Below are positions 1 to 6,253 of a stretch of 7,717 nucleotides of DNA, one piece after another; position 1 is the stretch's first letter, and each line of letters begins with the position of its first letter. The notes beneath the pieces are model-generated. The model ran no database searches and was not told the DNA's origin. It worked only from the letters and a program-made list of their open reading frames with translations. Both the position numbers and the translations under genes were made by a program. Origin of the DNA: Clostridia bacterium (lineage in GTDB: Bacteria > Bacillota_A > Clostridia > Oscillospirales > CAG-382); NCBI GenBank assembly GCA_017517985.1, contig JAFWWX010000069.1, positions 1 through 7,717 of the forward strand. Direction: 5' to 3'.

Positions 1-1371
1 GGCACAGACTATCATTCACACCTCGGTACACGCCGTGCGGGTATGGCGGCATATAATAACGAGGTTGGACTACAGAGAGAAATTCACAACATCCAGAACT
101 CACCATTCAGAACAAAGTTCGAGGATGTGTTTGACGAGATGAGCGGTAACGGTGCAATTGGCTGTATCAGTGACACTGACCCGCAGCCGTTGCTTATTCG
201 CTCAAATCTCGGAAAGTATGCTATATGTATTATTGGTCGTGTCAACAATGCAGAGGAGCTTATTGAAAAATACCTGACAGGTGGCGGTCAGTTTACCGCA
301 ATGACAGGTGGTAAAATCAATTGCACCGAGCTTGTTGCGGCACTTATAAATCAGAAAAACACCTTCCGCGACGGAATAACCTTTGCTCAGGAGGTTATAG
401 AGGGCACAGCCTCTATACTGATTCTTAAAGAAGGCGGAAACCTTATAGCAGCAAGAGATAAAGTAGGAAGACTTCCAATAGCTCTTGGAAAATCGGAAAC
501 CGGTGACGGCTACTGTGTATCCTTTGAGTCCTTTGCATATCAGAAGCTGGGCTATGATGACCTTCGCGAGCTTGGACCGGGAGAAATTGTTGAGATTTCA
601 CCGGATAAGGTAACAGTACTGAAAGAGCCGGGCAAGGAAATGAAAATTTGCTCGTTCCTATGGAGCTATTACGGATACTCAACTTCCTCCTACGAAGGAA
701 AAAGTGTTGAGGTTATGAGATACAGAAACGGCGAAATAATGGCAGAGAATGATATGGCAAACGGTATTGCCGGTGATGTGGACTATGTCGGCGGAATTCC
801 GGATTCCGGAACACCTCACGCTATGGGGTATGCCAACAGAAGCCACAAGTTCTTTGCAAGACCCTTTATAAAATATACTCCCACCTGGCCGCGTAGCTTT
901 ATGCCATCAAATCAGAGGGAAAGAAACAGAATTGCCAAGATGAAGCAGATTCCGGTACACGAGCTTATAAAGGACAAGAATCTGCTCTTTGTGGATGACT
1001 CAATTGTAAGAGGCACACAGCTTCGTGAAACAGTAGAGTTCCTTTATGACCACGGAGCAAAGGCTGTGCATATGCGTTCAGCCTGTCCTCCGATAATGTA
1101 CGGATGCAAATATCTGAATTTTTCAAGTGCAAGAAGCGAAATGGAGCTTATAACAAGAGCTACCATAATGGAGCTTGAGGGCGAGGAAGGCTTTTCGCAC
1201 CTTGATGAATACAGCGATGCTTCAACAGAAAGAGGAAAAAAGATGCGAGAGGCAATCTGCGAAAAACTGCACTTTTCTTCTCTTGAATTCCAAAGTCTTG
1301 AAGGAATCATAAAGGCTATCGGTATTGAGCCTTGTAAGCTTTGCACCTACTGCTGGAGCGGTAAAGAATGA
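1..1371 (+). CDS. purF: Amidophosphoribosyltransferase, divergent type (5' end outside window)
   Basis: Catalyses the first committed purine step, PRPP plus an amino donor to 5-phosphoribosylamine, in the cytosol. The frame is open from base 1, and the residues before the first ATG at 43 (GTDYHSHLGTRRAG) are family sequence, so the gene starts upstream; 456 residues are visible. Numbered from base 1, the PRPP loop LLFVDDSIVRGT is at residues 328-339 and PDSG at 267-270. Cysteines at 217, 369, 448 and 451 sit where the Bacillus PurF Fe-S ligands are expected (the C-terminus reads CKLCTYCWSGKE). The N-terminal Ntn amidotransferase domain is odd: the RYST block reads CISDT (nt 163-177), the HNGNLVN block reads IIGRVNN (nt 229-249), and the SDTE block reads NCTE (nt 319-330). 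The catalytic N-terminal Cys, if present, lies outside the window. Family identity is certain. Glutamine use is doubtful and inferred only from these substitutions. Confidence 0.93.
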   Translation, partial: GTDYHSHLGTRRAGMAAYNNEVGLQREIHNIQNSPFRTKFEDVFDEMSGNGAIGCISDTDPQPLLIRSNLGKYAICIIGRVNNAEELIEKYLTGGGQFTAMTGGKINCTELVAALINQKNTFRDGITFAQEVIEGTASILILKEGGNLIAARDKVGRLPIALGKSETGDGYCVSFESFAYQKLGYDDLRELGPGEIVEISPDKVTVLKEPGKEMKICSFLWSYYGYSTSSYEGKSVEVMRYRNGEIMAENDMANGIAGDVDYVGGIPDSGTPHAMGYANRSHKFFARPFIKYTPTWPRSFMPSNQRERNRIAKMKQIPVHELIKDKNLLFVDDSIVRGTQLRETVEFLYDHGAKAVHMRSACPPIMYGCKYLNFSSARSEMELITRATIMELEGEEGFSHLDEYSDASTERGKKMREAICEKLHFSSLEFQSLEGIIKAIGIEPCKLCTYCWSGKE

Positions 1372-1465
1372 TTTTTTGAATAAAATCAACTCTCGCGAAT
1401 TTAAATTTTACCTCGTTATTTCTAACAATGAATTTTCAGTAAAACAACGAAAGGACTTTTAAAAA

Positions 1466-2506
1466 ATGCTTAATTCAAAATCCGAAAGCTACGCAAGCGC
1501 AGGCGTAGACATTACTGCAGGTTATAAGGCTGTTGAGCTTATGAAGGCTCACATTGCAAAAACAATCACAAAGGGATGTGTAGACGACATCGGCGGCTTC
1601 GGCGGTCTTTTTGAGCTGGATATGACAGGTATTACAAAGCCTGTTCTTGTTTCCGGAACAGACGGCGTTGGAACAAAGCTCAAAATTGCTTTTATTCTTG
1701 ACAAGCATGACACAGTTGGTATCGACTGCGTTGCCATGTGTGTAAACGACATTATCTGCTGCGGAGCAAAGCCTCTTTTCTTCCTTGACTATATCGCTTG
1801 CGGCAAGAACTATCCCGAAAAGATTGCTGACATCGTAAAGGGCGTTGCGGAAGGCTGTGTTCAGTCAGGCGCTGCTCTTATCGGTGGTGAAACTGCTGAA
1901 ATGCCCGGCTTCTACCCGGTTGACGAATACGACCTTGCAGGTTTCTCTGTGGGTGTTGTTGATAAGTCAAAGATACTTGACAACAAGTCAATGAAAGAGG
2001 GCGATGTTATTATCGCACTTCCCTCGAGCGGTGTGCACTCCAACGGTTTCTCACTTGTTAGAAAAGTGTTTGATGTTGAGAAGAACGACATTACAAAGCC
2101 CTGCGACTTCCTTTCCGGAAAGAGCATCGGCGAAACACTTCTCACACCCACAAGAATTTATGTAAAGCCCATGCTTTCACTGTTTGAAAATGCAGATGTA
2201 AAGGCAGTTTCCCACATCACAGGCGGTGGCTTCTACGAAAATATTCCGAGATCTATTCCTGACGGCTTCTGCGCAAAGGTTGAAAAGAGCGCCGTTAAAG
2301 TTCTTCCTATATTTGAGCTTCTCGCAAAGACCGGCAACATTCCGGAAAGAGATATGTTCAACACATATAATATGGGCGTTGGTATGAGCGTTGTTGTTGC
2401 AAAGAACGATGCTGACAAGGCACTTGCAACTCTCAAGGCTGCAGGCGAAGATGCTTATATTATCGGTGAGATTGAAAAGGCTGACGAAAAGATAAAACTT
2501 ATATAA
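1466..2506 (+). CDS. purM: Phosphoribosylformylglycinamidine cyclo-ligase (AIR synthetase)
   Basis: Closes the imidazole ring: FGAM plus ATP gives AIR, ADP and phosphate (step 5, cytosolic homodimer). The 346 residues match the family's usual length. Visible signatures are AGVDI at 12-16, the glycine-rich SGTDGVGTK at 63-71, MCVNDI at 91-96, [11 protein letters not shown] at 140-150, [15 protein letters not shown] at 186-200, [13 protein letters not shown] at 250-262 and [11 protein letters not shown] at 297-307, in the order expected for the PurM ATP-binding and C-terminal domains. GAAAGGA at 1449-1455 lies 10 bases before the ATG and supports this start. It follows purF by 94 AT-rich bases with no clear terminator, so co-transcription is plausible. 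Nothing looks damaged. Confidence 0.97.
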   Translation: MLNSKSESYASAGVDITAGYKAVELMKAHIAKTITKGCVDDIGGFGGLFELDMTGITKPVLVSGTDGVGTKLKIAFILDKHDTVGIDCVAMCVNDIICCGAKPLFFLDYIACGKNYPEKIADIVKGVAEGCVQSGAALIGGETAEMPGFYPVDEYDLAGFSVGVVDKSKILDNKSMKEGDVIIALPSSGVHSNGFSLVRKVFDVEKNDITKPCDFLSGKSIGETLLTPTRIYVKPMLSLFENADVKAVSHITGGGFYENIPRSIPDGFCAKVEKSAVKVLPIFELLAKTGNIPERDMFNTYNMGVGMSVVVAKNDADKALATLKAAGEDAYIIGEIEKADEKIKLI

Positions 2507-2510
2507 CATA

Positions 2511-2542
<32 letters not shown>

Positions 2543-2583
2543 GTGATTGTGAAGAATGGTTTTTGTTTTGCAGAAACCGTATA

Positions 2584-2604
2584 AATTCGGAACTCCGAAC
2601 TCTG
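2584..2604. repeat. Degenerate period-7 array upstream of purN
   Basis: Three successive 7-mers, AATTCGG, AACTCCG and AACTCTG, continue the 7-base period seen at 2511-2542 but with substitutions. They look like a decayed or variant copy of the same array. The middle stretch AACTCCGAACTCT also resembles a Bacillus PurR box. That resemblance is weak, since any CCGAA-containing repeat would show it. Confidence 0.6.
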
Positions 2605-2614
2605 ACAGCTCGGA

Positions 2615-2637
2615 TTTCGCATAATACTCCGAAAGGA
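2615..2637 (+). promoter_or_regulatory. Shared leader block with ribosome binding site of purN
   Basis: TTTCGCATAA, three bases, then TCCGAAAGGA. The same 23-base block, differing at two positions, precedes purL at 7644-7666. It ends in GAAAGGA, complementary to the 3' end of 16S rRNA, nine bases before the ATG at 2647. This fixes the purN start at 2647 instead of an in-frame ATG at 2563, whose extra 28 codons would be read from repeat DNA. Confidence 0.75.
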
Positions 2638-2646
2638 ATCGCTGTT

Positions 2647-3261
2647 ATGACTCCAACTAATATTGCCGTTCTTGTTTCAGGTGGTGGCACAAATCTTCAG
2701 GCACTTATTGATGCCGAGAAAAGCGGTATTATCAAAAGCGGTAAAATTTCCCTTGTAATATCTTCAAAACCGGGAGTGTATGCTCTTGAAAGAGCAGAGA
2801 GGGCAGGCATAAAAACCGCAGTATGCGAAAGAAAAGCTTATGCCGACAAGAAGTCCTTTGACGATGCACTTCTCCGGATACTTGAGGAAAACAATACTGA
2901 GCTTATAGTTCTTGCAGGTTTTATGTGTATTCTTGGCAAAGAATTTACGGACAAATACCCTGAAAGAATTATAAACATACATCCGTCGCTTATACCTTCA
3001 TTCTGCGGAGAAGGATTTTACGGACTTCACGTTCACGAGGCAGCTTTGGCATACGGTGTTAAGGTTACCGGTGCGACAGTTCATTTCGTAAATGAAATTC
3101 CCGACGGCGGAAGAATCATTATGCAGAAAGCGGTTTACATAGAAGACGGAGATACTCCGGAAATTCTGCAGAAACGTGTAATGGAGCAGGCTGAATGGGA
3201 AATTATGCCTCTTGCCTGCGAAAAGGTTGCATTGGAAATTGCAACAAAAAAGGCAGAATAA
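2647..3261 (+). CDS. purN: Phosphoribosylglycinamide formyltransferase 1
   Basis: Transfers a formyl group from N10-formyltetrahydrofolate to GAR, giving FGAR (step 3, cytosolic). The protein has 204 residues, normal for PurN. The phosphate-binding loop VLVSGGGTNLQALID is at 8-22 and VLAGFMCILG at 88-97. The catalytic triad expected from E. coli PurN is present: Asn110 and His112 in NIHPSLIPS, and Asp153 in IPDGG. GLHVHEAAL at 126-134 follows a short insertion (FCGEGFY) relative to the E. coli enzyme; I believe this is usual for clostridial PurN. The start is set by the well-spaced ribosome binding site at 2631-2637. The stop codon overlaps the next ATG by one base (TAATG), so the two genes are probably translationally coupled. 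Confidence 0.96.
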   Translation: MTPTNIAVLVSGGGTNLQALIDAEKSGIIKSGKISLVISSKPGVYALERAERAGIKTAVCERKAYADKKSFDDALLRILEENNTELIVLAGFMCILGKEFTDKYPERIINIHPSLIPSFCGEGFYGLHVHEAALAYGVKVTGATVHFVNEIPDGGRIIMQKAVYIEDGDTPEILQKRVMEQAEWEIMPLACEKVALEIATKKAE

Positions 3262-3863
3262 TGAAGGACGGAAAATTAAGCGGTCCGGCGATATTTATGT
3301 ACAGCACCGTTGTAATAATGATAGCGGTTACGCTTTTCTCGTTTGTGGCATATTACGATGGATATACAGATAACGGAGCTGTTCTCTGGACAGGCATAGT
3401 TTCCTTTATGATTGTGTACCATTTCTGGACACGGCTTATAATGGGAGCACTATCAAAACATTGGAAAATTATGTATAAGCACCCGTTTTTTAAACCCCTT
3501 TCCTTTGAGAAGAAACTTTATAAAATACTTCGTGTAAGACAGTGGCGGGACAAGGTGCTGACCTTTAATCCGGATGAATTCCTTCTTTCAAAAAGAACAC
3601 TTCCGGAAATTGCAAATACTATGGCAAAAGCGGAGGTCGACCACTGGGTAAACGAAATTATATCTATAACGGCAATATTCTTTTCTCTTATATGGGGAGT
3701 ATTCCCGATATTCTTTATAACTTCTATTATGGCGATGCTATTTGATGCACAGTTTATTGTTGTACAGAGATTTAACAGACCCAAAATTGCAAGGCTTATT
3801 GAAGGAAAAGAGAAAAAAAGACAAAAATTAGAGAAAAAACAATACGAAACAAACAATGTGTAA
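3261..3863 (+). CDS. Small membrane protein, possibly CrtO-family acyltransferase-like
   Basis: A 200-residue protein with likely membrane segments at about 9-31, 39-62 and one or two passes within 132-167, and a very basic C-terminal tail (EGKEKKRQKLEKK at 181-193). The central region has HFWTRLIMG at 54-62, HPFF at 74-77, EKKLYKILRVRQWRDKV at 83-99 and AEVDHW at 124-129. This pattern recalls the CrtO family (glycosyl-4,4'-diaponeurosporenoate acyltransferase-like proteins, common in Firmicutes as small proteins of unknown role). That assignment is from memory and tentative, and I do not assign a substrate. The start at 3261 overlaps the purN stop by one base. An in-frame ATG at 3195 lies inside purN and is less likely. 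There is no strong ribosome binding site (only AAAGGCAG nearby), so translation is probably coupled to purN. No link to purine synthesis is visible apart from position. Confidence 0.8.
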   Translation: MKDGKLSGPAIFMYSTVVIMIAVTLFSFVAYYDGYTDNGAVLWTGIVSFMIVYHFWTRLIMGALSKHWKIMYKHPFFKPLSFEKKLYKILRVRQWRDKVLTFNPDEFLLSKRTLPEIANTMAKAEVDHWVNEIISITAIFFSLIWGVFPIFFITSIMAMLFDAQFIVVQRFNRPKIARLIEGKEKKRQKLEKKQYETNNV

Positions 3864-3958
3864 ACCGTTAAAGTCGTTTATTTGCGATAATGGCGTTATG
3901 CACAGTAAATACCTTAGAATTTTCACAAACTATTTGTTACGCCGGTAAGTGGCGAGAT

Positions 3959-3963
3959 GGGAG
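3959..3963 (+). promoter_or_regulatory. Ribosome binding site of purO
   Basis: GGGAG lies six bases before the ATG at 3970 and decides the start. An in-frame GTG at 3949 would place this site inside the coding region and adds only seven residues that do not look like family sequence. The rest of the 106-base gap (3864-3969) shows no clear promoter: GATAAT at 3886-3891 has no matching -35 element. Confidence 0.7.
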
Positions 3964-3969
3964 AAAATT

Positions 3970-4692
3970 ATGAGCAATATCTATGAAGTAAAAACAATAG
4001 GTGAGAGAATCCACGGAAACAGCTACGTTGGTAGAGGCGTGGTACTTGGAAAATCTACAGATGGAAAGAGTGCTGTTGCTGCTTATTTCATCATGGGCAG
4101 AAGTGAAAACTCCAGAAACAGAATTTTTACTGAAAAAAACGGTGACATCTTCACAGAACCCTTTGATGCATCAAAGGTTGAAGACCCATCACTTATCATC
4201 TATGCGGCAGTCCGTGATACAACATCCAAGCTGATAGTTACAAACGGCGACCAGACAGATACCATTTATGAGTATCTCAAGAGTGGCAAGACCTTTGAAG
4301 AGGCTCTTGAAAGCCGTGAGTTTGAGCCGGATGCGCCCAACTTCACACCTAGAATCAGCGGCATGATAAACTTTACAGGCGCAGATTTTACATATAAGCT
4401 CTCAATTCTTAAAAGTATTGATGAAAAGGGAAGTGAGTGTGCAAGATATTTCTTCAACTATCCTGCAAGAAACGGTCTTGGTCACTTCATTCACACCTAC
4501 AACTGTGACGGCAATCCTATTCCCACATTTACCGGTGAGCCTGAAAGAATCAGCATCCCCAATAACATTGACGAATTTGCAAAAGACATCTGGGAGAATC
4601 TTAATGAAGACAACAAGATTTCTCTCTATGTAAGATATACAAACCTTGAAGACGGAAGCGTTGATACAAGAATTATAAACAAGAATCAGTAA
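3970..4692 (+). CDS. purO: IMP cyclohydrolase, PurO type
   Basis: Closes FAICAR to IMP, the last step of de novo purine synthesis. The 240-residue protein belongs to the IMP cyclohydrolase family (Pfam IMP_cyclohyd) first described as archaeal PurO, which has an Ntn-hydrolase-like fold unrelated to the cyclohydrolase domain of PurH. Recognisable blocks are GRGVVLGKS at 21-29, YFIMGRSENSRNR at 39-51, VEDPSLIIY at 70-78, TNGDQTDTIY at 91-100, FEPDAPNFTPRISG at 118-131, HFIHTY at 172-177 and LNEDNKISLYVRY at 211-223. It sits directly upstream of a PurH lacking the cyclohydrolase domain, so the two genes together replace bifunctional PurH. I recall similar proteins in other Clostridia. The gene appears intact. 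Confidence 0.93.
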   Translation: MSNIYEVKTIGERIHGNSYVGRGVVLGKSTDGKSAVAAYFIMGRSENSRNRIFTEKNGDIFTEPFDASKVEDPSLIIYAAVRDTTSKLIVTNGDQTDTIYEYLKSGKTFEEALESREFEPDAPNFTPRISGMINFTGADFTYKLSILKSIDEKGSECARYFFNYPARNGLGHFIHTYNCDGNPIPTFTGEPERISIPNNIDEFAKDIWENLNEDNKISLYVRYTNLEDGSVDTRIINKNQ

Positions 4693-4738
4693 TTTTTGTT
4701 TAAACCCAGATTCTTTCTGTATAAAATATAGATTTATT

Positions 4739-4783
4739 CCGCGAAGCGGGTTCAATAAAAAGAAGATTTTGAAAAGCAAAATC
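4739..4783 (+). other. Two small hairpins in the leader of purH
   Basis: CCGC-GAA-GCGG at 4739-4749 and GATTTTG-AAAAG-CAAAATC at 4765-4783 (perfect 7-bp stem) stand just before the period-7 array. A hairpin of the same kind precedes the array upstream of purL (7563-7576). Neither is followed by a proper T tract, so I do not call a terminator. Confidence 0.55.
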
Positions 4784-4789
4784 CACAAA

Positions 4790-4821
<32 letters not shown>

Positions 4822-4869
4822 TTCCTCGGTTTTCCGTGTGTTTGGTTTTCGCAAAAAGGAGATAAATAA

Positions 4870-6054
4870 ATGAAAGAATTCGAACTCAAATATGGCTGTA
4901 ACCCCAATCAGAAGCCGTCAAAGATTTATATGGCAGACGGTAGTGAGCTTCCCATTGAAATTCTTTGCGGAAGACCCGGTTATATCAATTTCCTTGACGC
5001 ATTCAACTCCTACCAGCTTGTAAAGGAATTAAAGGAAGCTTTCGGAATACCTGCCGCAGCATCCTTCAAGCACGTTTCCCCCGCAGGTGCGGCAATAGGA
5101 CTTCCTCTTTCCGAAAAGCTTAAGAAGGCTGTATTTGCAGACGATATCGAAGGACTTGACGAATCACCCCTCGCCTGCGCTTATGCAAGAGCAAGAGGAA
5201 CAGACAGAATGTGCTCTTTTGGCGACTGGGTTGCCCTTTCTGATGTTTGTGATAAAACAACAGCACTTCTCTTAAAGCGAGAGGTTTCCGACGGCGTTAT
5301 CGCTCCCGGATATACCGACGAGGCTCTTGAAATTCTCAAGACCAAAAAGAAGGGTAATTACAACATTGTAAAAATAGACCCCGACTATGTTCCTGCAGTA
5401 CAGGAAACAAAGCAGGTTTACGGTATTACCTTTGAGCAGGGAAGAAACAACTTCCTTATAAATGGCGAACTTCTTTCCAATGTTGTAACTGACAACAAAA
5501 ATCTTCCCGAATCCGCCATTCGTGACCTTATAATCTCGCTTATTACTCTTAAATACACACAGTCAAACTCCGTATGCTATGCTTTTGACGGACAAGCAAT
5601 AGGCGTTGGTGCAGGTCAGCAGTCAAGAATCCACTGCACAAGACTTGCAGGAACAAAGGCAGATACCTGGATGCTTAGACAGCACGATAAGGTTCTTGCG
5701 CTTCCTTTCCTTGAAACTCTTGGCAGAGCAGACAGAGATAATGTAATTGACGGATATATCAACAAGAACGAAGAAGATGTATGTGCAGACGGCGTATGGC
5801 AGAGATACTTTACAAGTCAGCCTGAACCGCTTACAGATAAAGAAATAAGAGAATATCTTGACGGTATTACAGGCATTTCTCTCGGTTCTGACGCATTCTT
5901 CCCCTTCGGTGATAACATCGAAAGAGCTAAAAAGAGTGGCGTATCCTATATTGCACAGCCCGGTGGCTCTATTCGTGATGACCAGGTTATTGATACCTGC
6001 AATAAGTACGGTATGGCTATGGCGTTTACCGGAATGAGATTGTTCCACCACTAA
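4870..6054 (+). CDS. purH: Stand-alone AICAR formyltransferase (PurH without cyclohydrolase domain)
   Basis: Transfers the formyl group of N10-formyltetrahydrofolate to AICAR, giving FAICAR (step 9). The 394 residues correspond to the formyltransferase part of PurH only. The roughly 200-residue N-terminal MGS-like cyclohydrolase domain of the usual bifunctional enzyme (over 500 residues) is absent: the protein begins at the domain-start motif LKYGCNPNQ (6-14, usually RYGENPHQ). The catalytic Lys67-His68 pair is in SFKHVSPAGAA (65-75). Further blocks are RGTDRMCSFGDWVALSD at 109-125, QSNSVCYAFDGQAIGVGAGQ at 231-250, SRIHCTRLAG at 252-261, SDAFFPFGDN at 340-349 and the terminal RLFHH. AAGGAG at 4856-4861, eight bases from the ATG, supports the start, and there is no room upstream for a lost domain because purO ends 177 bases before. 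PurO next door supplies the missing activity. Confidence 0.95.
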   Translation: MKEFELKYGCNPNQKPSKIYMADGSELPIEILCGRPGYINFLDAFNSYQLVKELKEAFGIPAAASFKHVSPAGAAIGLPLSEKLKKAVFADDIEGLDESPLACAYARARGTDRMCSFGDWVALSDVCDKTTALLLKREVSDGVIAPGYTDEALEILKTKKKGNYNIVKIDPDYVPAVQETKQVYGITFEQGRNNFLINGELLSNVVTDNKNLPESAIRDLIISLITLKYTQSNSVCYAFDGQAIGVGAGQQSRIHCTRLAGTKADTWMLRQHDKVLALPFLETLGRADRDNVIDGYINKNEEDVCADGVWQRYFTSQPEPLTDKEIREYLDGITGISLGSDAFFPFGDNIERAKKSGVSYIAQPGGSIRDDQVIDTCNKYGMAMAFTGMRLFHH

Positions 6055-6064
6055 AAAATATTTA

Positions 6065-6083
6065 TGTGGGGCACCGCCCCACA
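6065..6083. other. GC-rich hairpin after purH
   Basis: TGTGGGGC-ACC-GCCCCACA, a perfect 8-bp stem with a 3-base loop, eleven bases after the purH stop. On the + strand it is followed by CCCCGGC, not by T residues, so it is not a standard intrinsic terminator for purH. Read on the - strand it is followed by an AT-rich run ending in TTTTTT, but no gene comes from that side here. Confidence 0.7.
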
Positions 6084-6096
6084 CCCCGGCACACTT

Positions 6097-6138
6097 GCAA
6101 CAAGTCTAGAAAGCATTTGATTACTTGCGACTTGTTGC
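6097..6138. repeat. Inverted repeat with 10-bp arms
   Basis: GCAACAAGTC at 6097-6106 and its exact complement GACTTGTTGC at 6129-6138, separated by 22 bases. It could form a stem in RNA or be the remains of mobile-element ends. ACTTGC also recurs directly at 6093 and 6123. Confidence 0.65.
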
Positions 6139-6182
6139 TGAGCAATATAAAAAAGGGGAATTCAAAATATAAAATTCTTTGT

Positions 6183-6206
6183 GTCACTTTCTTATAAGAA
6201 AGTGGC
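6183..6206. repeat. 20-bp perfect palindrome
   Basis: CACTTTCTTA followed directly by its complement TAAGAAAGTG (6185-6204). In RNA a T-G and a G-C pair at the ends lengthen it to 12 pairs. As I recall, very similar CACTTTCTT/AAGAAAGTG palindromes followed by GGGGC hairpins are scattered in Clostridia genomes as small dispersed repeats. I cannot confirm this here. Confidence 0.75.
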
Positions 6207-6212
6207 CGAGGG

Positions 6213-6233
6213 TTTGGGGCGAGAAGCCCCAAA
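6213..6233. other. GC-rich hairpin upstream of purD
   Basis: TTTGGGGC-GAGAA-GCCCCAAA, a perfect 8-bp stem seven bases after the palindrome before it, followed by AATCTGAAAGGG, which contains the purD ribosome binding site. It ends 20 bases before the ATG, close enough to influence ribosome access. It lacks a T tract, so it is not called a terminator on this strand. Confidence 0.7.
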
Positions 6234-6253
6234 AATCTGAAAGGGAATAAAAA

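Noticed and set aside
1370..1387. GATTTT/AAAATC stem at the purF stop codon as a terminator
   Set aside because: The stem is pure AT-type with a weak 6-bp pairing and no T tract after it, so it is unlikely to stop transcription.
1372..1465. Riboswitch or promoter in the purF-purM gap
   Set aside because: The gap is AT-rich and short, with no purine-riboswitch-like conserved loops and no paired -35/-10 elements that I can defend.
2563..2646. In-frame 28-codon upstream extension of purN
   Set aside because: Its residues come from the repeat-rich leader, have no PurN similarity, and the good ribosome binding site serves the ATG at 2647.
3195..3260. Upstream ATG extending the membrane protein into purN
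   Set aside because: The 22 extra residues lie fully within purN, are not hydrophobic or signal-like, and the TAATG overlap gives a natural start.
3949..3969. GTG start for purO
   Set aside because: It would put the GGGAG ribosome binding site inside the gene and has none of its own. The ATG at 3970 fits better.
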